From Chryseobacterium cucumeris (lineage in GTDB: Bacteria > Bacteroidota > Bacteroidia > Flavobacteriales > Weeksellaceae): 64,000 nucleotides of DNA. The notes beneath the pieces were generated by a model that searched no databases, was not told the DNA's origin, and was given only the letters and a program-made list of their open reading frames with translations. The DNA lies in the NCBI RefSeq assembly GCF_001593385.1, contig NZ_LUVZ01000047.1:144420-208419 (forward strand), written 5' to 3'. Below are positions 34,908 to 44,226 of the stretch, piece after piece; the first letter of the stretch is position 1; each line of letters opens with the position of its first letter. The position numbers and the translations under genes were made by a program.

Positions 34908-34938
34908 AAAATCCCTCATTCTTAAGTGAGGGATTTTT
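34908..34938 (+). terminator. Terminator between convergent genes
   Basis: Perfect 11-bp stem AAAATCCCTCA / TGAGGGATTTT with an 8-base loop and T-runs on both strands. It can serve both the regulator and the convergent SH3 gene. Confidence 0.88.
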
Positions 34939-34958
34939 AATTTTCGTCAATACTGATT

Positions 34959-35798
34959 TTATTTCAGTTTGTAGGTATTTCCATTCCAAAGGTAAGTTCT
35001 GAAAGAATGTTTTTTCTTCTCTCTATCTCTTTCATCTACTTCCATATCTTCCACTTTTAAGATAAATGCATTGGGAATTCCTCCTTTATCATTGGGAAAA
35101 ATAAATTCTTCGCTATGATAAAAAACACCGGCATCCCCTACGTTTGTCAATTGCGGAAGGGCAATTAACTTTTTACCTTTAAAAAGAACATACTGATCAT
35201 AACTTGCTATTCCACAAGCTTCTCCCGAAACCATTGCTTTTAAGGTGAATTCAACATTTTGCAGTTTATGATTGCTTTCTATATTGAATGCTGCTGAACT
35301 CAACTCCTCTGCTCTTCCGGTATCAAAATACACCTCATCAATAAGTGTATTTCCTTCCAGTACTTTTATTCCTGCAATATTCTGCTTTTCAATCTCATTG
35401 ATTTCTTTATTCTTCCGGTCAATTGTTTTGGAAAGCCCAAAGAGGAAGTCATACCCATTCTTATTACGGTAGCCTACACAAAGATTGCCACCCCAGATAT
35501 ATCCTTCCAATGTATTCTCTCCTTTCTGATAAGAGATTTTATACCAGTTAGCATTTCTTTCTCCCAGTTTCAGGACTGCATTTTCTTTTTTAAGAATCAT
35601 TACCTGTTGGTTCACCTGCAATGAATCTACAATCTGAGCATTCACTCCGGGATCTAATCTCACACGCGTCCAATCTGTAAAGATTTTTTGAGTTTTATTT
35701 TCTTCAAAGCTAAAGATACCATCTGCATACACTTCATTTTCCTGTGCTGTAAAAAACTGCAGCATCAGTAAAAATAAAGCTGTCCATAAAGTTTTCAT
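34959..35798 (-). CDS. Secreted SH3-domain-containing protein
   Basis: 279 residues with a signal peptide (MKTLWTALFLLMLQFFTAQ). Residues about 38-105 form a bacterial SH3 (SH3_3-type) domain: TRVRLDPGVNAQIVDSL, KLGERNANWYKISYQ, EGYIWGGNL. The rest is a beta-rich domain without a recognised family. Such domains bind cell-wall peptides or act as spacers in exported proteins. It starts 26 bases after the prmA stop on the same strand, so it may be cotranscribed with prmA, though no functional link is evident. Confidence 0.75.
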   Translation of the reverse strand: MKTLWTALFLLMLQFFTAQENEVYADGIFSFEENKTQKIFTDWTRVRLDPGVNAQIVDSLQVNQQVMILKKENAVLKLGERNANWYKISYQKGENTLEGYIWGGNLCVGYRNKNGYDFLFGLSKTIDRKNKEINEIEKQNIAGIKVLEGNTLIDEVYFDTGRAEELSSAAFNIESNHKLQNVEFTLKAMVSGEACGIASYDQYVLFKGKKLIALPQLTNVGDAGVFYHSEEFIFPNDKGGIPNAFILKVEDMEVDERDREKKKHSFRTYLWNGNTYKLK

Positions 35799-35824
35799 AT
35801 TCGTATTTTGTTTTTGGTGTGTTA

Positions 35825-36649
35825 TTATTCAAGCAGAAGGCTTACCCACTCTTCACGCTGTAATTTCTTTTTAAGCTCCAGACCACTTTCTTTGCATACT
35901 TCCAGAATATCATCTACATCAAAGAAGCAAAGGCCTGAAAGTAATAATTTTCCACCGTCATTCAGTACTGAAACATAGGTTGGGATATCTGAAATCAGGA
36001 TATTTCTGTTGATATTGGCTAAAATGATATCGTAATTCTCTTTCCCTAAGTTTTCTGCAGTTCCCTGTTCAATATCCAGTTCTACATTATTTCTTACTGC
36101 ATTTTCTTTTGAATTTTCTACTGACCATTCATCAATATCGATAGCTTTGGTATCTCCTGCGCCCTGCTGTTTTGCATAAATAGCTAATACAGAAGTTCCG
36201 CATCCCATATCCAATACTTTTTTACCCTTGAAATCAATATCCATCATTTGCTGGATCATTAAATGGGTTGTAGGGTGATGACCTGTTCCGAAAGACATTT
36301 TAGGTTGAATGATAATTTCATGCATTCCCGGTACAGATTCATGGAACTCTGCTCTGATCAGTACTTTATCATCGATATTAATTGGAGAAAAATTCTTTTC
36401 CCATTCTTCATTCCAGTTGATGTTCGGCATTTCTTCGAAAGAATATTCGATTTTTACGTTTTCGTTTTCAAAGATCGGAAGTCCTTTCAACTGATCTTCG
36501 TGAAACAAATCTGTCTGAATATATCCTAAAATTCCGTCAATTTCTTCTGTAAAGCTGTCAAAACCTATTTCTATAAGCTCTGCCATTAATATCTCATTCC
36601 AGGGTTGTAATGGAGAAATTTTGAAATTGAATTCTAAATAATTTTGCAT
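35825..36649 (-). CDS. prmA: Ribosomal protein L11 methyltransferase PrmA
   Basis: 274 residues. Class I SAM methyltransferase with motif I VLDMGCGTSVLAIYA (about 141-155), acidic AIDIDEWSVENSKENA (about 163-178) and post-motif ILANINRNIL; the substrate-binding front domain (FNFKISPLQPWNEIL, FDSFTEE) fits PrmA, as does MSFGTGHHPTTHL just before motif I. It trimethylates ribosomal protein L11. The N-terminal domain is shorter than in E. coli PrmA (293 residues). Preceded by an exact promoter box 15 bases upstream. Confidence 0.93.
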   Translation of the reverse strand: MQNYLEFNFKISPLQPWNEILMAELIEIGFDSFTEEIDGILGYIQTDLFHEDQLKGLPIFENENVKIEYSFEEMPNINWNEEWEKNFSPINIDDKVLIRAEFHESVPGMHEIIIQPKMSFGTGHHPTTHLMIQQMMDIDFKGKKVLDMGCGTSVLAIYAKQQGAGDTKAIDIDEWSVENSKENAVRNNVELDIEQGTAENLGKENYDIILANINRNILISDIPTYVSVLNDGGKLLLSGLCFFDVDDILEVCKESGLELKKKLQREEWVSLLLE

Positions 36650-36663
36650 GTGAATAATTTCTG

Positions 36664-36671
36664 CAAAAATA
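36664..36671 (-). promoter_or_regulatory. Promoter -7 box of prmA
   Basis: TATTTTTG on the minus strand, ending 14 bases before the ATG at 36649, which predicts a very short leader. Confidence 0.5.
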
Positions 36672-36826
36672 CTAATGTTATTACGGTAAAAAAAATGATG
36701 GAGTCATTTTTGGCTGAAACCGTGGAGTTTTATGTTTTTTTAAATTGTGGATGTGGTAAAAAAGTTTATTTGTTAATTTTTTCTCCCACAAATTATACGG
36801 ATGACATAGATGATTGCATCGTATTT

Positions 36827-36890
36827 TCAATAGAGGCAGGTTTTAGCCCGTCTTCAAATCATGACAAATTTCCATTGGCTTCAGCCAAAA
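36827..36890 (-). repeat. 64-bp interspersed repeat, copy 2
   Basis: Inverted relative to copy 1 and exactly the same length (64). Read on the minus strand it begins TTTTGGCTGAAGCCAATGG and ends CTAAAACCTGCCTCTATTGA. The first 21 bases differ from copy 1 at one position. Confidence 0.6.
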
Positions 36891-36948
36891 CTTATTTTTT
36901 CTATCCTAAAGACAATGTAGATTTTTTTGAAAAGCGAAAGATTACAAA

Positions 36949-37010
36949 TTTTCACTAAAGTCATATAATACTGATTAAAAGAAAAGCGGACTAAAGCCCG
37001 CTCCTATTGA
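36949..37010 (+). repeat. Interspersed repeat, degenerate copy 3
   Basis: 62 bases, plus orientation, beginning TTTTCACTAAAGTCATATAA and ending CTAAAGCCCGCTCCTATTGA. It faces copy 2, so the pair forms an inverted arrangement filling most of the 450-base gap between prmA and the SDR gene, which otherwise contains no gene. Confidence 0.5.
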
Positions 37011-37100
37011 ATTTTATTGTTCAAGTTAGATTAAAATGTCCTTTGCCGAAAGCTTTAAACATTAAACTCTCAACCTTGAACTTTAAATTTTAAAACCTTA

Positions 37101-37814
37101 TTAAGGATTTGTAGAGAATATAGAACCGTTTGCAATCAGCGCTCTTCTGTTCATTTTCAGGATATCTCTTACCCATTCTGCAAAATCTTCCGGCTGTAAT
37201 ACTTTATCAGGATTTCCATCTGTAAGACCGCCCTGGATGCTCATATCAGAAGCAATAGTACTTGGAGTCAGCGTAATGACACGGATATTTTGTTTTCTCC
37301 ATTCTGCCATCATAGATTGAGAAAGAGATACTACGGCTGCTTTTGAAGCGGCGTATGCAGACATATTAGGACCTCCTTTCAGACCTGCAGTAGAGGCTAC
37401 GTTGACGATATCACCTTCTCCTTTTGCTTTCATGAAGGGATAAGCTGCTTTGGCTGCATAGTATACTCCGAAAAGATTGGTTTTAATAACCTGCTCCCAA
37501 GTTTCAGAAGGCATTTCTTCGATAGAACCAAAGTCTCCGATTCCTGCATTATTGATCAGAATATCAATTCCTCCCAATTGTTCTGCTAAAGATTCTATTC
37601 CAGCTTTTACCTGAATTTCATTGTCTACAGAAAATACTGCGTAGGCTGAGTGTACTCCTAATTTTTTGATTTCTTCAACCGTCATTTTAAGGTTCTCTTC
37701 GTTTCTTCCTGTAATGGCAACGTTTACTCCTTCATTGGCTAAAGCTAACGCTACAGCTTTTCCTAGTCCTCTTCCACCACCTGTTACAATGGCATTTTTT
37801 CCGTTTATATTCAT
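37101..37814 (-). CDS. Short-chain dehydrogenase/reductase (3-oxoacyl-ACP reductase-like)
   Basis: 237-residue classical SDR, NAD(P)-dependent. Cofactor motif TGGGRGLG (about 11-18, a TGxxxGxG match), NNAG (about 87-90), catalytic Ser in NVASTAG (about 138-144) and the YAASK motif with Tyr and Lys (about 155-159). Sequence is closest in style to FabG-like 3-ketoacyl reductases, but many such SDRs act on other substrates. Monocistronic: an exact promoter box lies 23 bases upstream and repeats occupy the downstream gap. Confidence 0.88.
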   Translation of the reverse strand: MNINGKNAIVTGGGRGLGKAVALALANEGVNVAITGRNEENLKMTVEEIKKLGVHSAYAVFSVDNEIQVKAGIESLAEQLGGIDILINNAGIGDFGSIEEMPSETWEQVIKTNLFGVYYAAKAAYPFMKAKGEGDIVNVASTAGLKGGPNMSAYAASKAAVVSLSQSMMAEWRKQNIRVITLTPSTIASDMSIQGGLTDGNPDKVLQPEDFAEWVRDILKMNRRALIANGSIFSTNP

Positions 37815-37836
37815 AGTAATGATACTTTTCTTGATA

Positions 37837-37844
37837 CAAAGTTA
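37837..37844 (-). promoter_or_regulatory. Promoter -7 box of the SDR gene
   Basis: TAACTTTG on the minus strand, 23 bases before the ATG at 37814. Confidence 0.45.
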
Positions 37845-37899
37845 CGAAAGAACATTTTTATGAGGCCGCGAAAACACAGATTTAACTTATATTTTATAC

Positions 37900-38061
37900 A
37901 ACCACAAAAATCACAAAAGATGATTACTACAGATAATATTTAAAAGTTACAATCATCCCGTATAAAAGTTAACATAAGATGAAAACTTAGATTTTTATAA
38001 AACTTAAGTGCGCTTCTTATATCCAAAGTATAGCTTAAAAACTTTTGTGACTTTTGTCGTT
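37900..38061. repeat. MITE-like element with 21-base imperfect terminal inverted repeats
   Basis: The left arm at 37900-37920 (contains CACAAAAATCACAAAAG) matches the reverse complement of 38041-38061 (contains CTTTTGTGACTTTTGTC) at 18 of 21 positions. The 120 bases between are AT-rich and non-coding. No transposase is present. It fills the gap between the SDR promoter and the phosphoesterase terminator. Confidence 0.45.
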
Positions 38062-38084
38062 TATCTAAACCTCGATAACAATTA

Positions 38085-38108
38085 AAACCGGCTCATAAGA
38101 ACCGGTTT
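38085..38108 (-). terminator. Terminator of the susCD-phosphoesterase operon
   Basis: Stem AAACCGG / CCGGTTT with a 10-base loop; on the minus strand TTTTAATTG follows. It lies about 37 bases after the phosphoesterase stop. Confidence 0.75.
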
Positions 38109-38145
38109 CAAAATCTAAAAAAGGTATAGTAAAAAAATAAAAAGC

Positions 38146-39732
38146 TTAAGGAATCTGGATGGCGTTCTGAACTTCAAATTCTTCTGAAGCTGAGAATTCA
38201 TTTCCATACATGTCTACAGCTTTCACCTCAACTTTGTGTTTTCCTAATGCTAATTTCTTAGGAAAATCCGCTTCCCAGATATGCTTTGACATTTCAGGAT
38301 TAGAAGGTCTTCTGCCCGGAAGAATTTTCTCTGTAGAATCCCATTTGAAAACAGAAAGAGCAAAATTCGGGTCGATGGTTTCATCGTACTTCATTTCTTC
38401 CCATTTTCCACCGTCTATTCTGTATTCTACCTTGTCTTTTTTGCTTCCCATGAAGAAGTTAGCCAGTACTTTGGCAGAGGTTCTTGACGAAGAAATCACT
38501 TTCGGAACATATAATTTGATCTGATAGTCTTCCGGTTTTCCGGCTGTTCTGTACTTAACTTTATACTGATTGTCTGTAAAACTGATGAAAGAGTAACCTT
38601 TTGCAGTCCCGTCTCTCATGGTTGAGGTAGGAAGTCCGGCTTCATCCGGTGTTCCTGAATACCAGTCGCCACAAGTAGTTCCTACGTTATATTCGTGTAA
38701 TTCTTTGATTCCGTTCCAGCCTGCTTTTTTGCCATAGAAAATCTGTTGCTGGATATGGGTATGTGCTGACAAAAGCAATACATTCTGGAAAGGATTCAGA
38801 AAATCAAATAATTTCTGACGGTCCGCATTTCTGAAGTTGTCTTCGTTATTATGTTCCAATGGAATATGGAAAGAAATGACGATCAGTTTATTTTTATCAA
38901 CCAGTTTCAGATCATTTTCGATAAACTGAAGCTGGTCATCACGGAATCCGCCCCAATACCCTTTGCCGTCTCTCGGGTCCGGATAAAGAATATCATCTAA
39001 AATGATGAAGTGTACATTACCGTAGTTGAACGAGTAATTGGCAGGACCAAAATTAGATTCAAATGTTTCATCGGAAAGCCTGTCTTCCTTTGCATCATAG
39101 TTCATGTCATGATTTCCCATCACATTATACCAGGGTAGTCCGACTTCTTTCATCACATCTGCGTAAGGTTTCTGAAGACTTAGGTTGTCTCCTACCAGAT
39201 CTCCCAGACTGATACCCAATACTGCATTTTTCTTTGTATTCTTTACTTCGTTTACGATTCCTCTTTTGAAGTAATCCAGTTCTTTTTCTGTGTAAGGCTG
39301 TGGATCACCAAAAACAAGGATATCAAAATTTTTATTTTCGTTTTGTTGATAAAGCGGGAAATTCATTTCTTTTGGAAGATCACCTGTGGGAGCTACTCCT
39401 TTGTATTTAAAATCTGTAGGAGATCCATTAGGTTTATGATGATAATAGAACTGTGGAAGATTGTTTGCATTTAAAGCAGTATGATACCCTGAAGGCTTGA
39501 TCACAAAAATAGTTTGATCTTCGTGAACCGGAAGACTGTATCTACCGTTTTTATCCGTAAGAACTACCTGCACTCCATTAGAGACAGCTACGCCTTCAAT
39601 TCCTTTTTCACGGTTTTCTTTCTTTTGATTTTTGTTGAGGTCTTCGAATACATATCCTGAGACAGAAGTCTGTGCGAGTGCCATTGCTGAAACCAGCATA
39701 CAAGGCATGATATATTTTATATTGATAGTCAT
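38146..39732 (-). CDS. Secreted calcineurin-like phosphoesterase with N- and C-terminal MetallophosN/C domains
   Basis: 528 residues: signal peptide (to about residue 21, MALAQ), an N-terminal CNA-B/MetallophosN-like beta domain (about 24-110; GYVFEDLNKNQKKENREKG), the metallophosphoesterase core (about 135-345) and a C-terminal beta domain (about 365-520). Metal ligands are visible as DPQPY, SLGDLVGDN, VMGNHDMNYD, ISFHIPLEHN and LLSAHTHIQ. It hydrolyses phosphate mono- or diesters outside the cytoplasm; substrate unknown. Third gene of the operon with SusC and SusD, 48 bases after susD, which suggests that it processes the ligand those proteins import. Confidence 0.9.
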   Translation of the reverse strand: MTINIKYIMPCMLVSAMALAQTSVSGYVFEDLNKNQKKENREKGIEGVAVSNGVQVVLTDKNGRYSLPVHEDQTIFVIKPSGYHTALNANNLPQFYYHHKPNGSPTDFKYKGVAPTGDLPKEMNFPLYQQNENKNFDILVFGDPQPYTEKELDYFKRGIVNEVKNTKKNAVLGISLGDLVGDNLSLQKPYADVMKEVGLPWYNVMGNHDMNYDAKEDRLSDETFESNFGPANYSFNYGNVHFIILDDILYPDPRDGKGYWGGFRDDQLQFIENDLKLVDKNKLIVISFHIPLEHNNEDNFRNADRQKLFDFLNPFQNVLLLSAHTHIQQQIFYGKKAGWNGIKELHEYNVGTTCGDWYSGTPDEAGLPTSTMRDGTAKGYSFISFTDNQYKVKYRTAGKPEDYQIKLYVPKVISSSRTSAKVLANFFMGSKKDKVEYRIDGGKWEEMKYDETIDPNFALSVFKWDSTEKILPGRRPSNPEMSKHIWEADFPKKLALGKHKVEVKAVDMYGNEFSASEEFEVQNAIQIP

Positions 39733-39780
39733 AATTTTTTAAATCTTTAAATTATTTTTTAATCTTTCAATTGACACTTT

Positions 39781-41229
39781 TTATTTATTCCACCACATTT
39801 TCACGTTGATATTGTCTCCTCCCATCGATTGTACAGCTGCGTTATAATTATCTGTATTCATCACTTTTGTAGCCGTAGGATACATGAATCTCACAGGCAT
39901 TTGCCCTCCGTTCTGAAGCCCTCCGTTATTAGGGAGTACAGGAAGTTTTGTACGTCTGTATTCATACCATTGCTGATGGTCAATAAAAAACAGGGATATG
40001 TATTTCTGAAGCATAATTTTTTCCAGAGAGCCGTCATACGCCACTTTAGGATTACTAAAGTAATTGGCAGGAACTGTTGCTCCCCACTGTTCAATAATAG
40101 ATTTCACCCCGGTTTCGTAATAGGTTTGCTGGTTTCCCGCGATGATTCCTTTATTGACTAATTCTGCAAGGATAAACTGAACTTCAGAATAAGTCATGAT
40201 TAAAATCTTTAAAGGTGCTTTCGCCAGATTCTGATTAAGGTTGGAAGGCTGATAGTTGAAAGATGTTCCCAAAGCGTATCCTGAAGGAGCTCCTTTATAA
40301 CCAAGATCTTCTCCTGTTCCTGCTTTCGCTTTTGTGAAAAATAGGCTCAGTCTTGGGTCATTATTATCTTTCATGGCATTCACAAAGAATTCACCTGCAG
40401 CCCTGGAAGCGGTAAAATCCTGTGGGCGGGCTATTGGCGGCAGGTAGGGAGATATTCCGGAAAGCGGCAGCACTGCACTGTCTGTATTATTCTGAAAAAT
40501 GGGATATTGAGCCGGATTATTGATAATTTCCTGAATTCTTTCATAGACATTTACTTCTCCGTTTCGGCTTAGAATTCTGGTTAATAATCTTAATGAAAGA
40601 GAATTACAGAATTTTTTCCATCCTAAAATTCCGGTCTGGCTGTTGGTATTGGCATTATAAAACAGATCGGTTTCCGTTAATACCTGATTGGTATTGAATA
40701 ACGAGTTGGCTGTTTTCAGATCATTTAACAGCTGAATGTAGATATCTTTCTGCTTATCATATTTTGGTCTTAAAATATTTTCTTCAACTTTAAGCGCTTC
40801 AGAAAAAGGTATATCTCCGAAAGCATCAGTAAGGTTGGAGGCAATCCATGCATTCAGGACCATTGAAATAGCAAGGTAATTATTATTCTGTTCTTTGTCT
40901 GCATATTTTCTGAGATCATTTACCTGCTTAAGCCATCTGTAAGAAGTATTCCAGTATCCGTTACCACTTTTTTCATCCATATAATATCTGCTGTAGGAAT
41001 TTCCTTCATTGGGAAAGTCTAAAGCAATCTGCATCATATCAAAAGTGAAATCATCTGCTCTGTTATAGCCGTAACTCGCCATTTCATACTGAATGGGAGC
41101 AAGAAGGCTTCCAACGGAAGGGTCTTTAATCCTGCTGGTATCTGTATTGAACTCCTCGAAAGTTCTGTCACAGGATTGAAGCATGAAAACCGAAACTGCC
41201 AATGTCAGATTTATAATTATTTTTTTCAT
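39781..41229 (-). CDS. SusD/RagB-family outer-membrane lipoprotein
   Basis: 482 residues with a lipoprotein signal (MKKIIINLTLAVSVFMLQSC; Cys20). After the Cys the chain runs DRTFEEFNTD, followed by the helical TPR-like SusD fold (LNAWIASNLTDAFGDIPF is the typical helix-loop) and a C-terminal half with TYSEVQFILAELVNKG. It matches the SusD-like_2 group. It caps the SusC channel on the cell surface and binds the ligand. It starts 9 bases after the susC stop, and the phosphoesterase follows. Given the neighbours, a phosphorylated organic ligand is a reasonable guess. Confidence 0.92.
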   Translation of the reverse strand: MKKIIINLTLAVSVFMLQSCDRTFEEFNTDTSRIKDPSVGSLLAPIQYEMASYGYNRADDFTFDMMQIALDFPNEGNSYSRYYMDEKSGNGYWNTSYRWLKQVNDLRKYADKEQNNNYLAISMVLNAWIASNLTDAFGDIPFSEALKVEENILRPKYDKQKDIYIQLLNDLKTANSLFNTNQVLTETDLFYNANTNSQTGILGWKKFCNSLSLRLLTRILSRNGEVNVYERIQEIINNPAQYPIFQNNTDSAVLPLSGISPYLPPIARPQDFTASRAAGEFFVNAMKDNNDPRLSLFFTKAKAGTGEDLGYKGAPSGYALGTSFNYQPSNLNQNLAKAPLKILIMTYSEVQFILAELVNKGIIAGNQQTYYETGVKSIIEQWGATVPANYFSNPKVAYDGSLEKIMLQKYISLFFIDHQQWYEYRRTKLPVLPNNGGLQNGGQMPVRFMYPTATKVMNTDNYNAAVQSMGGDNINVKMWWNK

Positions 41230-41238
41230 TTTTAAAAT

Positions 41239-44202
41239 TTAGAATTTAAGATTTAACTGAAAACCAACTGTTCTTGCTGCCGGGAGTTGTCCCATTTCCA
41301 CTCCGGGAGTAATGGTTGCATTATCCAACGTAGCCACTTCGGGGTCAAACATTGGAAATTTGGTCCACATCCACAGGTTCTTTCCGAAAATGGCAATGGT
41401 AAGATCATCCAGACCTATTGATTGTATGGTTTCTTTCGGGAATGAATAGGCAATTCTTGCGTCTCTCAGCTTAATAAAGTCTGTGCTGAAGCTGTTGGTT
41501 TCCACATTGGCCCTTCTATAATAATCTCCGTAATAAGAAGATACCAGTACTCCTTTTGTATTCGTACTGAACGATCCGTCAGGATTTTGGACAACACCGT
41601 CTCCTACAATCATTCCGCCAGGATTATCTCTTCCCGGAAGGGTAGATTTCAGCTTACCCTGTTCAGACATTTTATGATGTGACTGAGAATAAGCAATACC
41701 ACCGTACTGACCGTCAAATGAGAAACTGATCGTAAAGTTCTTGATTCGGAAATCATTCTGAAGACCGGCTCTCCATTTTGGGAACGCATTTCCTACTTTT
41801 TCAATATCTGCTGGTCTTGCAGGAAGTCCGTTATCGCCATAAATTACTTTTCCATCCGGAGTCCTTAGTAGTTTAAAGCCATACATATCGCCCAATGAAC
41901 CTCCTACTTCCATTTTATAGAATACTACATCTCCTACGTTGGAAACAATACCATCGAATCCTTCCGGTAAGGTCATCACTCTGTTTTCGTTGGTAGACCA
42001 GTTTCCACCAACTTTCCATGAGAAGTCTTTACCTTTTATGGCTAAGATATCCGCTGAAAGTTCAAGGCCTCTGTTTCGGATTTTTCCGGCATTGATGATC
42101 CTTTTGGAATATCCGCTTTCTGTAGGCATCGATACCGGAATAATCTGGTTTTCACTGAAATTTTGATAGGCAGTAAGATTAAGGTTCAATCTGTTTTTGA
42201 AAAGGCTAAAATCCATACCGGCTTCAATATTGGTATTTTTTTCAGGTTTAAGAGATGGATTATTAAAAGTGGTAGGCGCCACTACACTCCCTGTAATATT
42301 ACTTGCTGTATAATAGTTATCCAAAAGATAAGGATCACTGTCTATCCCTACTTTTGCCCATGAAGCTCTCAGTTTCCATAGGTTCAGATTATTGCTTTTC
42401 AGATTAAAAATATCTGATAAAATGAAACTGGTACTCACCGAAGGATAAAAGAATGATCTGTTTTGCTTCGGAAGCGTAGAGCTCCAGTCGTTTCTTCCGG
42501 TAATATCCACAAATATTTTATTGTCATATCCCAGAGTAAGCAATCCGTACACACTGTCTACATGTTTATCTCTGGGTGCCGGATATTTAACCGGAATAGA
42601 AAGTGCGTTGGTAAGGCTGTATTCTCCTGCTGTTTTCAGTCCGATGGCCTGATAATCATTAAGCAGGTATTCATTATAACGAATGCTTCCCCCTGCTGAC
42701 GCTGAAATGCTGAATTTATTCCAGTCTGCTTTATAAGAAAATAAAAGGTCGTTATTATATTCCTGGTTTTTGATAAACTGTTCTCTGTAGAGACCTTTCA
42801 GGTAATTGGCAGAGCTCCAGGGTCTTTTGGTCGTTCTTTTTTCGTTCAGGATTTCAATTCCTGACCTCAGCATTACACTGAAATTCTTATTAAACTGATA
42901 ATCCGCTGTGATATTTCCTGTAATAGTCTTCTTTCTAACTCCATTCAGCATTTCATAAGCAATCATATATGGATTGTCAATATAGGAGCTGAACGGATGG
43001 ATTTGGTCAACCTGCTCCTGCCCCGGCTTCCAGATAGGCTTATACCACTCCAGATCTACATTGGGATTCTGGAAGATCATGAAATAGGAAATCGACTGGT
43101 TGTTGTATCCTGTTGCAGGAAGATTATCACTGGTAGTAGTGTTATAGGCAAATTTTGTTGATATTTTTAATTTTTGGGTAAGCTGATGGGCAAATGACAA
43201 AGCAAAATTGAACCTGTCGAAGCCTGTATTTGGCATCATCCACTCATTATTAAGGTAAGTAAGTGAAGATCTGAAGCTGGTTTTCTCGTTGGAGCTTTCT
43301 ACGGAAATACTGTTCGAGTAGGTAGAACCTGTTCTCCAGAAACCTTTAATGTTATTTTCATAAGGTCTCCACAATTGTCTTTCCTTGCTCTGCCCCATTA
43401 CGTTAGGATCGTATTGGAAATAATACTGTCCGGCGAATTTAGGACCAAAAGCACTACTGGTTCCTCCGGTATTTGGTCCATCCGGAGAAAGGCCATAAGA
43501 ATAGTAGAAGTTTCCTGCTGTATTGGTTGCCAGTGTTCCCTGCCCGTATTCGTATTGCCAGTCCGGCCATTTCAATACAGAATCAAAGCTTGAGGAAGAG
43601 TTAAAAGTAACCCTCAGTTTTCCGTTTTTAGTTTTTCCGGATTTTGTGGTGATCATTAAAGCTCCGTTGGCAGCGCGTGATCCGTATAATGCGGCTGCAG
43701 AAGCTCCTTTCAATACCGTTACGGATTCAATATCATCCGGGTTGATGCTGTTCAATCCATTTCCAAGATCGATGGGAACATCACCTCCGGAACCTGCTCC
43801 ATACGCAGCCGTACCGGAACCTGTGGTAGAATTCCCCAATGGCACTCCATCCACTACAATCAGAGCGTAGTTGTGATCCATCATAATGGATTTTTCCCCT
43901 CTCAAAGTAATTCTGGAAGTTCCCAACGGCCCTGCTCCGGCCGTCTGGATTTTAAGACCAGCGACTTTTCCTTCCATCGACTGTGCCCAGTTATTATTCT
44001 GGGTTTCTTCAAATGTTTTGGCATCTACTTTCTCAGCAACATACCCTAAGGCTCTGTCATGCCTCTTGATTCCCAAAGCAGTCACTACTACTTCATCAAG
44101 TCCTTTAATGGTATCTTTTTTAGCTTTCTGCTGAGCTGCCAGATTAACGCTGACCAATCCTAACAGCGACAAAACCAACAGTTTTTGTGTCTCTTTACGC
44201 AT
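41239..44202 (-). CDS. SusC/RagA-family TonB-dependent outer-membrane transporter
   Basis: 987 residues: signal peptide (to about residue 23), a TonB-box-like LDEVVVTALGIKR directly after it, the plug domain (about 45-190; TLRGEKSIMMDHNYALIVVDG, SVTVLKGASAAALYGSRA), then a 22-strand beta barrel ending in Phe (VGFQLNLKF). The carboxypeptidase-like N-terminal extension common in SusC proteins is absent. It imports a ligand with SusD using TonB energy. First gene of susC-susD-phosphoesterase; a TAATTTTG promoter box is 17 bases upstream and an AAGGA ribosome site precedes the ATG. The fixed pairing with two phosphodiester-related enzymes nearby points to a phosphate-ester substrate. Confidence 0.93.
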   Translation of the reverse strand: MRKETQKLLVLSLLGLVSVNLAAQQKAKKDTIKGLDEVVVTALGIKRHDRALGYVAEKVDAKTFEETQNNNWAQSMEGKVAGLKIQTAGAGPLGTSRITLRGEKSIMMDHNYALIVVDGVPLGNSTTGSGTAAYGAGSGGDVPIDLGNGLNSINPDDIESVTVLKGASAAALYGSRAANGALMITTKSGKTKNGKLRVTFNSSSSFDSVLKWPDWQYEYGQGTLATNTAGNFYYSYGLSPDGPNTGGTSSAFGPKFAGQYYFQYDPNVMGQSKERQLWRPYENNIKGFWRTGSTYSNSISVESSNEKTSFRSSLTYLNNEWMMPNTGFDRFNFALSFAHQLTQKLKISTKFAYNTTTSDNLPATGYNNQSISYFMIFQNPNVDLEWYKPIWKPGQEQVDQIHPFSSYIDNPYMIAYEMLNGVRKKTITGNITADYQFNKNFSVMLRSGIEILNEKRTTKRPWSSANYLKGLYREQFIKNQEYNNDLLFSYKADWNKFSISASAGGSIRYNEYLLNDYQAIGLKTAGEYSLTNALSIPVKYPAPRDKHVDSVYGLLTLGYDNKIFVDITGRNDWSSTLPKQNRSFFYPSVSTSFILSDIFNLKSNNLNLWKLRASWAKVGIDSDPYLLDNYYTASNITGSVVAPTTFNNPSLKPEKNTNIEAGMDFSLFKNRLNLNLTAYQNFSENQIIPVSMPTESGYSKRIINAGKIRNRGLELSADILAIKGKDFSWKVGGNWSTNENRVMTLPEGFDGIVSNVGDVVFYKMEVGGSLGDMYGFKLLRTPDGKVIYGDNGLPARPADIEKVGNAFPKWRAGLQNDFRIKNFTISFSFDGQYGGIAYSQSHHKMSEQGKLKSTLPGRDNPGGMIVGDGVVQNPDGSFSTNTKGVLVSSYYGDYYRRANVETNSFSTDFIKLRDARIAYSFPKETIQSIGLDDLTIAIFGKNLWMWTKFPMFDPEVATLDNATITPGVEMGQLPAARTVGFQLNLKF

Positions 44203-44218
44203 TTCCTTTTTGTTTGCG

Positions 44219-44226
44219 CAAAATTA
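44219..44226 (-). promoter_or_regulatory. Promoter -7 box of the susC operon
   Basis: TAATTTTG on the minus strand, 16 bases before the ATG at 44202. No Pho-box-like repeat was recognised. Confidence 0.45.

Noticed and set aside
36644..36958. 104-codon plus-strand open frame
   Set aside because: It overlaps the prmA promoter and two copies of the interspersed repeat, has no family resemblance and low-complexity content. Treated as chance.
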